The notes under the pieces are model-generated. The model was not told where the DNA came from. It worked only from the letters and a program-made list of their open reading frames with translations, and ran no database searches. The position numbers were made by a program, and so were the translations under genes. Below are positions 7,715 through 16,763 of a stretch of DNA of 64,000 bases, piece after piece; positions within the stretch are counted from its first letter, which is position 1, and every line of letters begins with the position of its first letter. The DNA lies in contig NZ_RWBG01000004.1 in the NCBI RefSeq assembly GCF_003944795.1, positions 186,001-250,000 of the forward strand. The letters run 5' to 3'. This stretch comes from Mangrovimonas spongiae (GTDB lineage: Bacteria > Bacteroidota > Bacteroidia > Flavobacteriales > Flavobacteriaceae).

Positions 7715-9571
7715 TTAATTAAACTTTTTATCTAGCTCATCAACAGATAACGTAATAAATGTTGTCTTGTTGTTGGGCGACATGTTGGGTTCTTTACAAG
7801 CAAATAAGCTATTTACTAAGTGTTCTTGCTCAGAGTTTGATAATAGTTGCCCTGTTTTAATAGCCAAACTTTTAGCCATAGATTTGGCTAATAAATCCAT
7901 AGCACTAAAATGACTATCGGGAACATCATTTTGAATGTCGCTTATAACTTGTTCTAAAACATCGTTAACTTCACTTTCAGGAACATTAATTGGTACACCA
8001 GAAATTTCTACCGCATCTGTTTCAAACTTAGAAAAAATAAACCCAGTATGTTCTAAATCGCCTTTTACTTGTTTAATAATATCAATTTCATGCGCTGAAA
8101 AATGTAATAACACAGGAAATAGTAATTGTTGGCTAACACTTTCTTTTAGCGTTAGTTGTTGTAAGTAGTTTTCGTAAAGTACACGTTGATGTGCTTTATT
8201 TTGATCTAAAACCAACATGCCAGATTTAATTGTACTAATAACATATTTGTTATGTAACTGAAATGTTGTTTTACTTTTTTCTACAGTACTTTCTTCAAAT
8301 AAAGAAGATGTTTTTGTAGTACTTTCAAACGGAATATCCTCAAAATTTGAAAGGTCTTGTTTTTTATTGCCTTTAGATTCTAAGTCTACATAAAGTCCTT
8401 CCCAATTTCCAGAGGATTTAGACTTAAAAGAAGCCGATTGTTGTGTTCCAGAACTTGGTTTATCTTGAAACGGATTAAAGGTTCTGTCTACTTCAATTTT
8501 TGGCGTTTCGGCGTGTTTGTTTTTATATCCGTAGGGTGTGTCTAAATTGGCATCTCTTTCAAAATCTAAAATAGGCGCAATATTAAATTGCCCCAAACTA
8601 TGTTTTACAGCCGAACGAATTATAGCGTAAAGCGTATGCTCGTCATCAAACTTTATTTCGGTTTTTGTAGGATGAATATTAATATCGATAGTTTCTGGAG
8701 GAACGTCAAGATTTAAAAAATAGCTGGCATGTGTGCCATCTTTTAAAAGTCCTTCAAAAGCAGCATTAATAGCATGATTTAAATACCCACTTTTAATAAA
8801 GCGATTGTTTACAAAGAAAAACTGCTCGCCACGTGTTTTTTTAGCGAATTCAGGTTTTCCTACAAAGCCAGAAATCTTAAGCACTTCGGTGTCTTCGTTT
8901 ACAGGAACTAATCTTTCATTGGTTTTACTACCAAAAATATTTACAATACGTTGCCTAAAATTACTGACGGGTAAATTAAAAAGCTCACTACCGTTATGGA
9001 TTAATAAAAATGAAACATTAGGATGCGCCATAGCAACACGCTGAAACTCGTCTGTAATATGGCGGAATTCTACTTGATTGGATTTTAAAAAATTACGTCT
9101 AGCAGGAATATTGAAAAATAAGTTTTTAACGGCAATAGATGTGCCAACTGGCGTAACCGTAACTTCTTGAGATATCACGTCGCTTCCTTCAATAACCAAA
9201 TGTGTGCCTACGTCATCTACTTCTTGTTTACTTTTTAACTCAACGTGGGCAATGGCGGCAATACTAGCAAGAGCTTCGCCACGAAACCCCTTGGTATTTA
9301 ATTGAAAAAGATCATCAGCAGACCGTATTTTTGATGTAGCATGACGCTCGAAACTTAAACGCGCATCGGTAACACTCATGCCACAACCATTATCAATGAC
9401 TTGAATTAAGGTTTTTCCAGCATCTTTTACTAGAAGTTTTATGTTTGTAGCCTTAGCATCAATAGCGTTTTCCAAAAGTTCTTTAACTACCGAAGCAGGT
9501 CTTTGTACAACCTCTCCAGCAGCAATTTGGTTAGCTACATGATCTGGTAATAACTGAATAATATCTGCCAT
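7715..9571 (-). CDS. mutL: DNA mismatch repair protein MutL
   Basis: MutL couples mismatch recognition by MutS to strand removal. The N-terminal GHKL ATPase is complete: ELLENAIDA near residue 36, DNGCGM near 60, and FNIPARRNFL near 150. A Ser/Lys-rich linker runs from about 340 to 430, and the dimerisation domain follows. The region equivalent to the MutL endonuclease motif DQHA(X)2E(X)4E reads DQNKAHQRVLYE, so His, Ala and the first Glu are replaced. Its start codon shares one base with the stop of the upstream small gene (TAATG). Length is 618 residues, normal for the phylum. Confidence 0.96.
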   Translation of the reverse strand: MADIIQLLPDHVANQIAAGEVVQRPASVVKELLENAIDAKATNIKLLVKDAGKTLIQVIDNGCGMSVTDARLSFERHATSKIRSADDLFQLNTKGFRGEALASIAAIAHVELKSKQEVDDVGTHLVIEGSDVISQEVTVTPVGTSIAVKNLFFNIPARRNFLKSNQVEFRHITDEFQRVAMAHPNVSFLLIHNGSELFNLPVSNFRQRIVNIFGSKTNERLVPVNEDTEVLKISGFVGKPEFAKKTRGEQFFFVNNRFIKSGYLNHAINAAFEGLLKDGTHASYFLNLDVPPETIDINIHPTKTEIKFDDEHTLYAIIRSAVKHSLGQFNIAPILDFERDANLDTPYGYKNKHAETPKIEVDRTFNPFQDKPSSGTQQSASFKSKSSGNWEGLYVDLESKGNKKQDLSNFEDIPFESTTKTSSLFEESTVEKSKTTFQLHNKYVISTIKSGMLVLDQNKAHQRVLYENYLQQLTLKESVSQQLLFPVLLHFSAHEIDIIKQVKGDLEHTGFIFSKFETDAVEISGVPINVPESEVNDVLEQVISDIQNDVPDSHFSAMDLLAKSMAKSLAIKTGQLLSNSEQEHLVNSLFACKEPNMSPNNKTTFITLSVDELDKKFN

Positions 9572-9852
9572 TAGCTTTTAAAGAATATTGACAAATCGAA
9601 GTCGATAATAAAAAGAAATATTAAAATGAGAACAAGAACTATAATTAAAACACGTTTATTGGCTTTTTCATCGGTATTGTTTTTATAGTCATCCCAAGCA
9701 TTGTTTATTTTACCTTTTAAGCCACCAGAAGCATCTACAGTTTTTCTGTATTCATCAAACTTATGCTTTATTTCATAAGGATTGCTATCGCCTTTATAGT
9801 GGCGTGGTGTATAACTAAATTTTTTATTTTTTCTGGTTTTAAAAACTCCCAT
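9571..9852 (-). CDS. Small single-pass membrane protein upstream of mutL
   Basis: A 93-residue protein of unknown function. It has a basic N-terminus (KTRKNKKFSYTPRHYKG), a charged middle, and one C-terminal membrane helix (VLIIVLVLILIFLFIIDF, about 69-86). It shares the K-x-RKNKxFxYxxR motif with the protein encoded just upstream, so the two look like diverged paralogues. Relatives in databases are sometimes labelled riboflavin synthase subunit beta; I think that label was transferred from the nearby ribH gene and is wrong. Translation is probably coupled to mutL through the TAATG overlap. Confidence 0.8.
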   Translation of the reverse strand: MGVFKTRKNKKFSYTPRHYKGDSNPYEIKHKFDEYRKTVDASGGLKGKINNAWDDYKNNTDEKANKRVLIIVLVLILIFLFIIDFDLSIFFKS

Positions 9853-9859
9853 AAATCAA

Positions 9860-10081
9860 TTACTCGTAACGTCCTAAAAGTACCCAAAGTACAACAATCA
9901 TAATTAAAAATAGGATTAAAAAAGGCAACGAAAATAGCTTGCTAGTTCGTTTTTGTCTAGCTTTACTTTCTTCAACCCAGTTAAAATCAAATTTAGAAGC
10001 GGTGTCTTTTTTTAGTTCACCATCTTCGTTAAATCTTGTTTTGTAGTTGAATTGTTTGTTTTTGCGTTGTTTGAAAATCAA
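9860..10081 (-). CDS. Small single-pass membrane protein, paralogue of its neighbour
   Basis: A 73-residue protein with the basic motif KQRKNKQFNYKTRF at the N-terminus and one membrane helix (SLPFLILFLIMIVVLWVLLG, about 52-70) near the C-terminus. The same layout is found in the next gene 7 bases downstream. No known domain or function is recognised. The conservation of the aromatic and basic N-terminal motif in both suggests it binds something common, for example a membrane-bound partner or nucleic acid; this is a guess. It lies 91 bases from ribH. Confidence 0.75.
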   Translation of the reverse strand: MIFKQRKNKQFNYKTRFNEDGELKKDTASKFDFNWVEESKARQKRTSKLFSLPFLILFLIMIVVLWVLLGRYE

Positions 10082-10172
10082 AATGACGCGGTACTTGGTT
10101 ACTATTTCAAAAGTACTTAAAATACTAGGAATTTTAAGATTTGAAATGCCAAAAATTGTTAACAGTTAGGTC

Positions 10173-10664
10173 TTAACTATGGGATTGCTTTTCTAGAGTT
10201 GCCATTTTAATGGCGGCAACAGCAGCTTCTGTTCCTTTATTACCATGTTTTCCACCAGATCGGTCTATGGCTTGTTGCATAGTATTATCGGTTAATACAC
10301 AAAAAATAACAGGAACATTGTGTAAAATGTTTAAATCTTTAATGCCTTGGGTAACGCCTTTGCAAACAAAATCGAAATGTTTGGTTTCTCCTTGAATAAC
10401 ACTTCCTATGGCTATAACAGCATCCACCTTATTTTGTTGCATTTTTTTACAGCCATAAATAAGTTCGAAACTTCCTGGAACATTGTATCTTATAATATTG
10501 CTTTCTTGAGCGCCGTTATCTAGCAATGTTTGGTATGCGCCTTTAAAAAGCCCTTCTGTTATGGTACCATTCCATTCAGAAACAACAATCCCAAACCGAA
10601 AGTTTTTCGCGTTTGGGATGGTGTTTTTATCGTATTCTGATAAGTTTTTATTTGCTGTTGCCAT
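10173..10664 (-). CDS. ribH: 6,7-dimethyl-8-ribityllumazine synthase
   Basis: RibH condenses 5-amino-6-ribitylaminouracil with 3,4-dihydroxy-2-butanone 4-phosphate, the step before riboflavin synthase. Diagnostic motifs are [17 protein letters not shown] near 28-44, [14 protein letters not shown] near 62-75, [17 protein letters not shown] near 85-101 with the catalytic His in KHFDF, and [19 protein letters not shown] near 134-152. Length of 163 residues is normal. It follows the TPR gene by 5 bases, so both are probably in one transcript. No FMN riboswitch is visible nearby. Confidence 0.96.
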   Translation of the reverse strand: MATANKNLSEYDKNTIPNAKNFRFGIVVSEWNGTITEGLFKGAYQTLLDNGAQESNIIRYNVPGSFELIYGCKKMQQNKVDAVIAIGSVIQGETKHFDFVCKGVTQGIKDLNILHNVPVIFCVLTDNTMQQAIDRSGGKHGNKGTEAAVAAIKMATLEKQSHS

Positions 10665-10669
10665 AATTA

Positions 10670-11449
10670 TTAATTGGTCAACCCTTGTGCTTTACCTATA
10701 AACACATCAATATTTGTTGCTTGTGTTGATGATGGATATTCTTCTTTTATTTTGTTGAAAAATGTTAAAGCTTTATCAGCTTGCTTTAGGTCTAACGCTG
10801 TTACACCAGCTTTATATAAGTATAATGGTGTTGTAAACTCGTTAGCACGCATTTTAGCCGCTTCTTCGTAATAGCTTAAAGCATCTTCTGGTTGATTAAG
10901 TTGTACAAAAGCGTCGCCAATGCCACCTTTTGCCATAGGAGCTAATACTTCATCTTCGCTATTAAAATCACCTAAGTAAGTTACGGCGTTTTTGTAATCT
11001 TTTAAGTTTAAATAAGCCATGCCAGCATAATAACTAGCAAGATTTCCAGCTTTTGTTCCGCTGTATTCAGAGGCAATATCAACCATGCCTAATTTTCCTT
11101 CACCACCATTAAGGGCTAATGTGTAAAGCGAATCTTTAGCTGTTCCTGTTACAGCCTCGTTAAAGTATTTTTTTGCTTGGAAAATTTCGTTCATTGCTTC
11201 GGCTTGTTTAGGCTTAGCAATAAATTGGTTGTATCCTAAGTATCCTAAAACTACGGCTGCAACAACAGCAATAATTATAAAAATATATTTTTGGTTTTTA
11301 ATAACCCAATCTTCTGTTTTAGAAGCGGTTTCATCTAAGGTATTAAACACTTCTGCAGTTGTAGAGTCTTGTTCGTCTACTACAACGTCTTCAACTTCTT
11401 TTTCCTTGTTTACTTTAGGTTTATATCCTCTTTTCTTGTAAGTTGCCAT
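10670..11449 (-). CDS. Membrane-anchored tetratricopeptide repeat protein
   Basis: I start this at 11449 ([12 protein letters not shown]). The upstream in-frame ATG at 11473 lies inside a -7 promoter element (CAAAAATA at 11471-11478), so it cannot be used. The protein has a charged N-terminus, one membrane helix ([19 protein letters not shown]), then TPR-like repeats from about 85 to 255 ([47 protein letters not shown]). It resembles YfgM/CpoB-like periplasmic scaffold proteins. It probably mediates protein contacts in the periplasm. It is divergent from recF and upstream of ribH. Confidence 0.87.
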   Translation of the reverse strand: MATYKKRGYKPKVNKEKEVEDVVVDEQDSTTAEVFNTLDETASKTEDWVIKNQKYIFIIIAVVAAVVLGYLGYNQFIAKPKQAEAMNEIFQAKKYFNEAVTGTAKDSLYTLALNGGEGKLGMVDIASEYSGTKAGNLASYYAGMAYLNLKDYKNAVTYLGDFNSEDEVLAPMAKGGIGDAFVQLNQPEDALSYYEEAAKMRANEFTTPLYLYKAGVTALDLKQADKALTFFNKIKEEYPSSTQATNIDVFIGKAQGLTN

Positions 11450-11470
11450 ATATTGTATATTAATGCGCCG

Positions 11471-11478
11471 CAAAAATA
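11471..11478 (-). promoter_or_regulatory. Predicted -7 element for the TPR-ribH transcript
   Basis: On the minus strand this reads TATTTTTG, an exact match to the Bacteroidota -7 consensus TAnnTTTG. It lies 21 bases upstream of the chosen start at 11449, which leaves a leader of about 15 bases. No clear TTG -33 element is seen at the usual distance. It decides the start of the TPR gene. Confidence 0.6.
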
Positions 11479-11528
11479 TAATTTTTCTTCATAAATAAAA
11501 GTGAAATTATTTGTTATTTTTCAATAAT

Positions 11529-11555
11529 TTGCACAACTTTTTTAATGTAATTTTG
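11529..11555 (+). promoter_or_regulatory. Predicted promoter for recF
   Basis: A TTG at 11529-11531 is followed, after 16 bases, by TAATTTTG at 11548-11555. This matches the Bacteroidota TTG and TAnnTTTG layout. The recF start is 24 bases downstream. It diverges from the promoter of the TPR gene. Confidence 0.6.
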
Positions 11556-11578
11556 CAAAAAACGAGCGAAACGACTTT

Positions 11579-12661
11579 ATGGTTTTAAAATCTTTATCCT
11601 TATTGAATTATAAAAATTTTGAAAGCCAGTCTTACGTTTTTAACGATAAGATAAATTGTTTTGTAGGTAATAATGGTGTTGGGAAGACGAATGTTTTAGA
11701 TGCTATTTACCTGTTATCTTTTGGTAAAAGTTACTTTAATCCTGTCTCGTCTCAAAATATTAAACATGGCGAATCCTTTTTTGTAGTTAATGGCGATTAC
11801 AATAAAGAAGGTGAAACAGAAAAGGTGGTTGTTAGTTTAAAAAAAGGTCAAAAGAAAACAATTAAACGTAACGGGAAAGCTTACGACAAGCTTAGCGATC
11901 ACATTGGTTTTTTACCATTAGTTATTATTTCGCCTGCCGATAGAGATTTAATTATTGAAGGAAGTGCCACAAGAAGAAAGTTTATAGATAGCGTTATTTC
12001 TCAAGGCGATAAAAATTACTTAGCGCAGTTAATTAACTATAATAAAATTTTAGCGCAACGAAACTCACTGTTAAAGTATTTTGCATTAAACAATACTTTT
12101 AATCAAGATACTTTAGATGTTTATGACGAGCAATTAAACGAGTATGGAACGCATATTTTTGAGAAACGACAACAATTTTTAGAAACGTTTTCAACCATTT
12201 TTCAAAAGCGTTATCAAGCTATAAGTGGCGGTAATGAAATTGTTAGGTTAGATTATAAAAGTAATTTGTTTGACGATGATTTAAAATCGTTATTAAAGCA
12301 AAACTTAAACAAAGATAAAGCGTTACAATATACAAGTGTAGGTGTTCATAAAGATGATTTAATTTTTAATATTGGCGATTATCCTGTGAAAAAATTTGGA
12401 AGTCAAGGGCAGCAAAAATCATTTTTAATAGCTTTAAAGTTGGCGCAATTCGATTTTATTAAGGAACAAAGTGGTGTTAATCCTATTTTGTTATTAGACG
12501 ATATTTTCGATAAATTAGATGAAACACGTGTAGCGCAAATAATAAAATTGGTAGATAATGAGAATTTTGGTCAATTATTTATAAGCGATACGCATGCCGA
12601 GAGAACAGAGCAAGTGGTTAAACAAGTTCACCAGTCGTACGAAATTTTTAAACTATCTTAA
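11579..12661 (+). CDS. recF: DNA replication and repair protein RecF
   Basis: RecF is an SMC-like ATPase that helps load RecA at gaps. Walker A is GNNGVGKTN near residue 30-38. The signature motif is in [18 protein letters not shown] near 270, and Walker B is [13 protein letters not shown] near 305. At 360 residues it has the usual length. It is the first gene of a tight operon: the lipoprotein start follows the stop codon directly. Confidence 0.96.
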   Translation: MVLKSLSLLNYKNFESQSYVFNDKINCFVGNNGVGKTNVLDAIYLLSFGKSYFNPVSSQNIKHGESFFVVNGDYNKEGETEKVVVSLKKGQKKTIKRNGKAYDKLSDHIGFLPLVIISPADRDLIIEGSATRRKFIDSVISQGDKNYLAQLINYNKILAQRNSLLKYFALNNTFNQDTLDVYDEQLNEYGTHIFEKRQQFLETFSTIFQKRYQAISGGNEIVRLDYKSNLFDDDLKSLLKQNLNKDKALQYTSVGVHKDDLIFNIGDYPVKKFGSQGQQKSFLIALKLAQFDFIKEQSGVNPILLLDDIFDKLDETRVAQIIKLVDNENFGQLFISDTHAERTEQVVKQVHQSYEIFKLS

Positions 12662-13078
12662 ATGAAATATTTTATAGCCTTATTATCATGTTTATTTGTA
12701 ATGTCCTGTTCCCAGAACAAGAATATTCAAGATTTAAACGGGTATTGGGAAATAGAAGAAGTTATTATGCCAGATGGCACTAAAAAGGCTTATAATTTTA
12801 ATACTACTGTAGATTTTATAGAGTTAACTAGTGATTCCACAGGATTTAGGAAGAAATTAAAACCTAATTTTAATGGTACTTACGAAACATCGAATGTAGT
12901 TATTGAAGAAACATTCGTTGTAAAAAAAGAAAACGATAGTTTAAACCTTTATTATAAAACACCTTATAGTAGTTGGAAAGAGACGATACTTTTACTTGAT
13001 GAAGAAGCGTTACAAGTCATTAATAAAAACCAGATTATTTACACGTATAAACCTTATCAACCCATAAAAATAGAATAA
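12662..13078 (+). CDS. Lipoprotein, possibly lipocalin-like
   Basis: A 138-residue exported lipoprotein with signal sequence and lipobox FVMSC (Cys16). The mature part begins LNGYWEIEEVIMPDGT and has alternating beta-strand patterns ending in a short strand rich in Tyr. The opening GYWEIEEV resembles the start of lipocalin-like domains in Bacteroidota, but I am not certain. It lies between recF and the DUF721 gene, with a start directly after recF and a TAATG overlap at its end. Function unknown. Confidence 0.78.
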   Translation: MKYFIALLSCLFVMSCSQNKNIQDLNGYWEIEEVIMPDGTKKAYNFNTTVDFIELTSDSTGFRKKLKPNFNGTYETSNVVIEETFVVKKENDSLNLYYKTPYSSWKETILLLDEEALQVINKNQIIYTYKPYQPIKIE

Positions 13079-13374
13079 TGTCAAAACGTCATACAGAACA
13101 TTTAAGTTTATCAGAAGTTTTAAAAGAATTTGTGGAAACCAACAATCTAGAAAGTGGCTTAGACAAAGTTAATATTAAGAATGTTTGGCATGATATGATG
13201 GGGCCAGGAATTAGTAATTATACAACCGCTATTTCTTTAAAGCAAGATGTATTGTATATAAGTTTAAGCTCTAGTGTTTTGCGTGAAGAACTAAGTTATG
13301 GTAAGGAAAAAATAGTAACTATGCTTAATGAAAACTTAGGCAAAGACCTTATAAAAAAAGTGATTTTAAAATAA
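13078..13374 (+). CDS. DUF721 (DciA-like) protein
   Basis: DUF721 proteins include DciA, a loader of the replicative helicase in bacteria without DnaC. This 98-residue protein has NVWHDMMGPGISNYT near 35-50, the hallmark W-x-x-x-x-G pattern, and LYISLSSSVLREELSYGKEKIV near 60-80. Its place after recF fits a role in replication or repair. Whether it is the functional DciA is an inference. A bidirectional hairpin terminator follows 1 base later. Confidence 0.9.
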   Translation: MSKRHTEHLSLSEVLKEFVETNNLESGLDKVNIKNVWHDMMGPGISNYTTAISLKQDVLYISLSSSVLREELSYGKEKIVTMLNENLGKDLIKKVILK

Positions 13375-13401
13375 AAAAGCGCCCTTGTAGGCGCTTTTTT
13401 T
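13373..13401. terminator. Bidirectional intrinsic terminator between DUF721 and ndk
   Basis: AAAAAAGCGCC pairs perfectly with GGCGCTTTTTT across a 6-base loop. A-rich and T-rich flanks give a U-tract on either strand. The genes on both sides converge on it, so it can end both transcripts. Confidence 0.85.
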
Positions 13402-13418
13402 ATACGTTTTTATGTTAA

Positions 13419-13838
13419 TTAAAACATGTCTCTTCCAGAAAAGTGAAAAGCACCTTCAATAGCAGCATTTTCATCGCTATCGCTACCGTGTACAGCATTT
13501 TCACCAATAGAAGCAGCATACATTTTTCTAATAGTTCCTTCTGCAGCTTCGGCTGGGTTTGTAGCACCAATTAACGTTCTAAAGTCTTCAACAGCATTGT
13601 CTTTTTCTAAAATAGCTGCAACAATAGGACCTCGTGTCATATATTCAACTAGTTCGCCAAAAAACGGACGCTCTTTATGAATAGCGTAAAATGTTTCAGC
13701 ATCAGCCGTAGTCATTTGTGTTAATTTCATTGCCACAATTCTAAATCCTGAAGCAGTAATTTTTTCTAATATTGCACCAATATGCCCTTTTTCTACAGCA
13801 TCTGGCTTAAGCATTGTAAATGTTCTGTTTGTTGCCAT
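13419..13838 (-). CDS. ndk: Nucleoside diphosphate kinase
   Basis: Ndk transfers the gamma-phosphate of ATP to nucleoside diphosphates through a phosphohistidine. The catalytic histidine is His117 in [12 protein letters not shown]. Other family motifs are [16 protein letters not shown] at 7-20, [18 protein letters not shown] at 54-71 and [15 protein letters not shown] at 91-105. The 139-residue length is typical. It is a single-gene unit with its own promoter upstream and a shared terminator downstream. Confidence 0.97.
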   Translation of the reverse strand: MATNRTFTMLKPDAVEKGHIGAILEKITASGFRIVAMKLTQMTTADAETFYAIHKERPFFGELVEYMTRGPIVAAILEKDNAVEDFRTLIGATNPAEAAEGTIRKMYAASIGENAVHGSDSDENAAIEGAFHFSGRDMF

Positions 13839-13859
13839 TTTATTCGTTTAAATTTGGTG

Positions 13860-13889
13860 CAAAAGTAATGGATTTATTAATAAAAACAA
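13860..13889 (-). promoter_or_regulatory. Predicted promoter for ndk
   Basis: On the minus strand TTG (13889-13887) is followed after 19 bases by TACTTTTG (13867-13860). This is a close match to the Bacteroidota consensus TTG-N17-23-TAnnTTTG. The -7 element lies about 21 bases upstream of the ndk ATG. Confidence 0.7.
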
Positions 13890-13925
13890 GTCTAATCAAT
13901 TTTAAAAAATGTATATTCGCTCACT

Positions 13926-14945
13926 ATGACGAATAGCGATATTTCAAACATAAAAACGCTTTTAAGCACACCTAAAAAAATTGTTATTGTCCCCCACAAA
14001 AATCCTGATGGCGATGCGCTTGGTTCTACTCTGGGGCTTTATCATTATTTAAATAAATACAACCATGATGCTGTTGTTATAGCACCTAATGAGTACCCAG
14101 ATTTTTTAAAATGGATACCGGGAAATAATGCCGTTGTAATCTATGAGTCAGAAAAAAGTAAAGCAGATGAATTAATTAATGCTGCCGATATTATTTTTAC
14201 TTTAGATTTTAATGCTTTAAATAGAACAGGGCAAATGACAGAAGTGCTTTCACAAAATGAGAGCCTAAAAATTATGATAGATCACCATCAGCAACCAGAT
14301 AATTATGCAACATATATGTATTCCGATGTGGCTATTAGCTCTACTTGCGAAATGGTATATAATTTTATAGATAGGTTAGGGGACACAGCCTTAATCGATG
14401 AAAATATTGCGATATGTTTGTATACAGGTATTTTAACCGATACAGGCTCGTTTAAGTTTCCATCTTCTACAAGTACAACACATAGAATAGCCGCTTTTTT
14501 AATAGATCAAGGCGCAAACCATTCTGAGATACATAATAGTATATTCGATACAAACAGTTACGACAGAATGCAGCTTTTGGGTAGAGCATTAAGCAATTTA
14601 AAAGTTCTTAAAGCGTATAAAACAGCGTATATAACATTGTCGCAAGCAGAGTTAAATAAACACAATTATAAAAAAGGCGACACCGAAGGGTTTGTAAATT
14701 ACGCGTTATCTCTAGAAGGTATTGTATTTGCAGTTATATTTATTGAAGATCAAGGAAACAATATTATCAAAATCTCTTTTAGGTCGAAGGGCGACTTTTC
14801 TGTTAATGAATTTGCAAGAGCGCATTTTAATGGAGGTGGTCATACAAATGCCGCAGGAGGACGAAGCGATTTAGACCTAAAAAATACAATTGAAAAATTT
14901 ATTACTATATTACCACAATATTCTAAAGCCCTTAATCATGCGTAA
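13926..14945 (+). CDS. DHH family phosphoesterase (NrnA-like)
   Basis: NrnA-type DHH-DHHA1 enzymes degrade nano-RNA and remove the 3'-phosphate of pAp. The DHH domain shows NPDGDALGSTLGL near residue 27-39, the DFNALNR region with DxN near 97, and the signature DHHQQ near 119-123. The DHHA1 domain ends with FNGGGHTNAAGGRSD near 306-320, the RNA-binding GGGH motif. Length of 339 fits. Its last 8 bases overlap gldI, so translation is coupled. Substrate is inferred from family only. Confidence 0.93.
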   Translation: MTNSDISNIKTLLSTPKKIVIVPHKNPDGDALGSTLGLYHYLNKYNHDAVVIAPNEYPDFLKWIPGNNAVVIYESEKSKADELINAADIIFTLDFNALNRTGQMTEVLSQNESLKIMIDHHQQPDNYATYMYSDVAISSTCEMVYNFIDRLGDTALIDENIAICLYTGILTDTGSFKFPSSTSTTHRIAAFLIDQGANHSEIHNSIFDTNSYDRMQLLGRALSNLKVLKAYKTAYITLSQAELNKHNYKKGDTEGFVNYALSLEGIVFAVIFIEDQGNNIIKISFRSKGDFSVNEFARAHFNGGGHTNAAGGRSDLDLKNTIEKFITILPQYSKALNHA

Positions 14946-15489
14946 TATAGTTTTGTTAATAAGTACTTTAGCCATTTTGTGTTCTTGTAAATCGCCAGAA
15001 GCAAGAAGACCAATATCATCTAAAACAGGCTCTTTTATAGATCAATCTGTCGCTAGAAATAAAAAACTTTATGCTAGAGAAAAAGCCAGTTTTGAAAAAA
15101 TAATGAAAGCGAATCCTGAAAATGAGTATATGGCCTCGCAAAACGGCTTTTGGTATTATTACAATACGAAAATAGAAAACGATACGTTAATAAAACCAGA
15201 TTTTGGTGATGTCGTTAATTTTAATTATAACTTAAAAACACTCAACGGGCAAACCATTTATTCTAAAGAAGACATAAAAACCCAAAACTACGTCATGGAT
15301 AAGCAAGAGCTATTTTCAGGACTTCGTGAAGGCTTAAAACTCATGAAAGCTGGCGAAACAGTAACCTTTATGTTTCCATCCCAAAAAGCTTATGGTTACT
15401 ATGGCGATGAAAATAGAATAGGAATGAATGTACCCTTAATTTGTGAAGTTACCGTAAATGCAATAACCGATTCAAAACAAATAAATTAA
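14938..15489 (+). CDS. gldI: Gliding motility-associated peptidyl-prolyl isomerase lipoprotein GldI
   Basis: GldI is an FKBP-type isomerase lipoprotein needed for gliding and type IX secretion in Flavobacterium johnsoniae. I start it at ATG 14938 (MRNIVLL), which gives a clean signal peptide with lipobox AILCSC. A start at 14890 would put extra residues in front of the signal. The FKBP domain covers about residues 75-180, with GDVVNFNYNLKTLNGQTIYSK and GLREGLKLMKAGETVTFMFPSQKAYGYYGD. The FKBP pocket appears conserved. Its place after the DHH gene and before another isomerase is typical for Flavobacteriaceae. Confidence 0.92.
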   Translation: MRNIVLLISTLAILCSCKSPEARRPISSKTGSFIDQSVARNKKLYAREKASFEKIMKANPENEYMASQNGFWYYYNTKIENDTLIKPDFGDVVNFNYNLKTLNGQTIYSKEDIKTQNYVMDKQELFSGLREGLKLMKAGETVTFMFPSQKAYGYYGDENRIGMNVPLICEVTVNAITDSKQIN

Positions 15490-15499
15490 CCCAAAAAGA

Positions 15500-16699
15500 A
15501 TGAAGAAATTAAACCAGATTATGAAACTTTTAGTATTAGCACTATTAGTAAGTTTTACGTCTTGTGGACAACAATACCCCGATCTAGAAGATGGACTTTA
15601 TGCCGAATTTGTAACTAATAAAGGCACCATGGTTGCCAAACTTTTTTATAAAAAGGCACCTGTAACAGTAGCCAATTTTGTGGCTTTAGCTGAAGGAACT
15701 CATCCAGAAGTAACCGACTCGCTTAAAGGTAAACCTTATTATAATGGTATTATATTCCACCGTGTTATTGATAATTTTATGATACAAGCTGGCGATCCAA
15801 CAGCAACAGGAGCTGGCGGTCCAGGATATAGTTTTCCAGATGAATTTCACCCAGATTTAAAACATGATAAACCAGGTATTTTATCTATGGCAAATGCTGG
15901 TCCAAACACTAATGGAAGTCAGTTTTTTATTACTGAAAAACCCACACCAAATCTAGATGCTTTTAAACAAGATGGAAGCCTAAAACGTTGTGGTACTTTT
16001 CCAGGTGGCGGTTGTCATGCTGTTTTTGGTGAGTTAGTTTTAGGTTTAGATGTGCAGGACACCATTTCAAACGTAAAAACAGCAGCTAGAGATAAACCTG
16101 AACAAGATGTTGTTATTCAACAATTAAACATTATCAGAAAAGGTAATGATGCTAAAGCTTTTGATGCTGTAAAAATATTTACAGAAGACGCACCTAAATT
16201 AGAAGAGAAACAACGCGCCTTAAAAGAAGAAGCACAAAGAAAAATAAAAGAAGAAGCAAGTAAAGCAGCAGAGACTTTTTTAGAAACGAATAAAGACCTA
16301 GGAGAAGTTAAAAAGTTGGACACAGGTGTTGTTATGATTTACACTAAAAAAGGTAATGGTGAGAAGCCTAACCACACGCAATATGTATTGATTGATTGCG
16401 CTGGATATTTTGCAAACGGAAAGCTTTTTTACACTACAATTAAAGAGGTGGCTCAAGAAAACAATATGTATAACGAAGGAGCCGACAAACAAGGTGCATA
16501 CAAGCCTTTTTCTAAAATTTATAATGAAAGTGCTGGTTTAATACCTGGCTTTAGAGAGGCTATGTTAAATATGAAAGTAGGAGATGAAGCAAAAGTTTTC
16601 ATTCCGTCGTTTTTAGGATATGGCGAAAACGGAACAGGACCAATTCCGCCAAATACCAACTTAGTATTTGATATTATTTTAGTAGGTATAGACAAATAG
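15500..16699 (+). CDS. Lipoprotein fusing a cyclophilin and an FKBP isomerase domain
   Basis: A 399-residue lipoprotein (lipobox SFTSC, Cys22). Residues 33-210 are a cyclophilin with YYNGIIFHRVIDNFMIQAGD, NTNGSQFFIT and HAVFGELVLGLDV. A charged coiled-coil linker rich in Lys, Glu and Ala follows at 225-265. Residues 285-399 are an FKBP domain with AGLIPGFREAMLNMKVGDEAKVFIPSFLGYGENG and a final VFDIILVGI. Both catalytic domains look intact, so it may act as a periplasmic folding factor. It lies 10 bases after gldI. Confidence 0.93.
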   Translation: MKKLNQIMKLLVLALLVSFTSCGQQYPDLEDGLYAEFVTNKGTMVAKLFYKKAPVTVANFVALAEGTHPEVTDSLKGKPYYNGIIFHRVIDNFMIQAGDPTATGAGGPGYSFPDEFHPDLKHDKPGILSMANAGPNTNGSQFFITEKPTPNLDAFKQDGSLKRCGTFPGGGCHAVFGELVLGLDVQDTISNVKTAARDKPEQDVVIQQLNIIRKGNDAKAFDAVKIFTEDAPKLEEKQRALKEEAQRKIKEEASKAAETFLETNKDLGEVKKLDTGVVMIYTKKGNGEKPNHTQYVLIDCAGYFANGKLFYTTIKEVAQENNMYNEGADKQGAYKPFSKIYNESAGLIPGFREAMLNMKVGDEAKVFIPSFLGYGENGTGPIPPNTNLVFDIILVGIDK

Positions 16700-16716
16700 G
16701 TTACACTATTATAAAT

Positions 16717-16751
16717 AAAAAAAGCCGCTTTGCATAAAGCGGCTTTTTTTT
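16717..16751. terminator. Bidirectional intrinsic terminator
   Basis: A 15-base perfect stem (arms at 16717-16731 and 16736-16750, GC core GCCGC/GCGGC) closes a GCAT loop. A-tracts and T-tracts on either side make it work on both strands. It lies between the isomerase gene and the convergent pepD. Confidence 0.9.
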
Positions 16752-16763
16752 ATAGTGTTTAAA

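Noticed and set aside
11450-11473. Upstream start for the TPR gene
   Set aside because: This ATG overlaps the predicted -7 element, so it would not be in the transcript.
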